Source: Bacteroidota bacterium (GTDB lineage: Bacteria > Bacteroidota > Bacteroidia > Bacteroidales > UBA10428). Taken from it: a stretch of DNA of 5,375 nt. The stretch lies in the NCBI GenBank assembly GCA_024640925.1, contig JAHEEB010000128.1:1-5375 (forward strand), given 5' to 3'. Below the pieces are notes generated by a model. The model did no database searches, was not told where the DNA came from, and saw nothing but the letters and a program-made list of their open reading frames with translations. Shown one piece after another: positions 5,331 through 5,375 of the stretch. The first letter of the stretch is position 1, and each line of letters starts with the position of its first letter. The position numbers and the translations under genes are program-made.

Positions 5331-5375
5331 ATGATGGTTATTTTTTTTAGAGGAATTGAAGAGAATATTATTGCA
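5331..5375 (+). CDS. Start of a gene cut by the right edge, possibly purL
   Basis: Fifteen codons, MMVIFFRGIEENIIA, are open to the window end behind a good promoter match. The second ATG (5334) may be the true start. A hydrophobic strand with FF, then a short charged turn and a second strand resembles the beginning of the long-form phosphoribosylformylglycinamidine synthase (PurL, purine synthesis) of Bacteroidota, which often opens with a MIxFF-type motif. With only 15 residues this is a guess, and the reading frame itself is supported mainly by the promoter and the spacing. No Shine-Dalgarno precedes it. Confidence 0.4.
   Translation, partial: MMVIFFRGIEENIIA

Overview
The window looks like chromosome of an AT-rich member of the Bacteroidota. 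The signs are low-GC intergenic DNA, several matches to the TTTG/TAnnTTTG promoter pattern of that phylum, mostly no Shine-Dalgarno motifs, and protein families typical of the group. This placement is inferred from sequence character only. No rRNA, tRNA, CRISPR array, transposase or phage gene is visible.

Layout from left to right: (1) 1..769, minus strand, the N-terminal 256 residues of a CPA2-type cation:proton antiporter that runs off the left edge. (2) A 144-bp divergent spacer, then 914..1375, plus strand, a small stand-alone DUF4268-family protein. (3) 1443..1925, minus strand, an unrecognised soluble protein convergent with the previous gene; a hairpin at 1374..1415 is oriented to terminate it. 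(4) A long spacer, about 1926..2305, holding the unknown gene's promoter, a GC-rich island ending in a strong plus-strand terminator with no plus-strand gene in front of it, and a promoter-like motif just upstream of that island. Together these suggest a short RNA or an attenuated leader. (5) 2306..3721, plus strand, a polyprenyl-phosphate glycosyl-1-phosphate transferase that starts surface-glycan synthesis, with a clear ribosome binding site and a strong terminator. (6) 3818..5185, plus strand, a two-nuclease fusion: a DnaQ-like DEDDh 3'-5' exonuclease, a GIY-YIG endonuclease and a UvrC-like cysteine region. (7) A 3' spacer with a well-formed Bacteroidota-type promoter, followed by the first 15 codons of a gene leaving the right edge, possibly purL.

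The genes do not form one operon or pathway. Each appears to be its own transcription unit, separated by hairpin terminators or by changes of direction. Functions touch ion homeostasis, envelope glycan initiation and DNA repair. The most interesting non-coding signal is the orphan promoter/terminator unit around 2039..2158. The most interesting protein is the exonuclease/GIY-YIG fusion.
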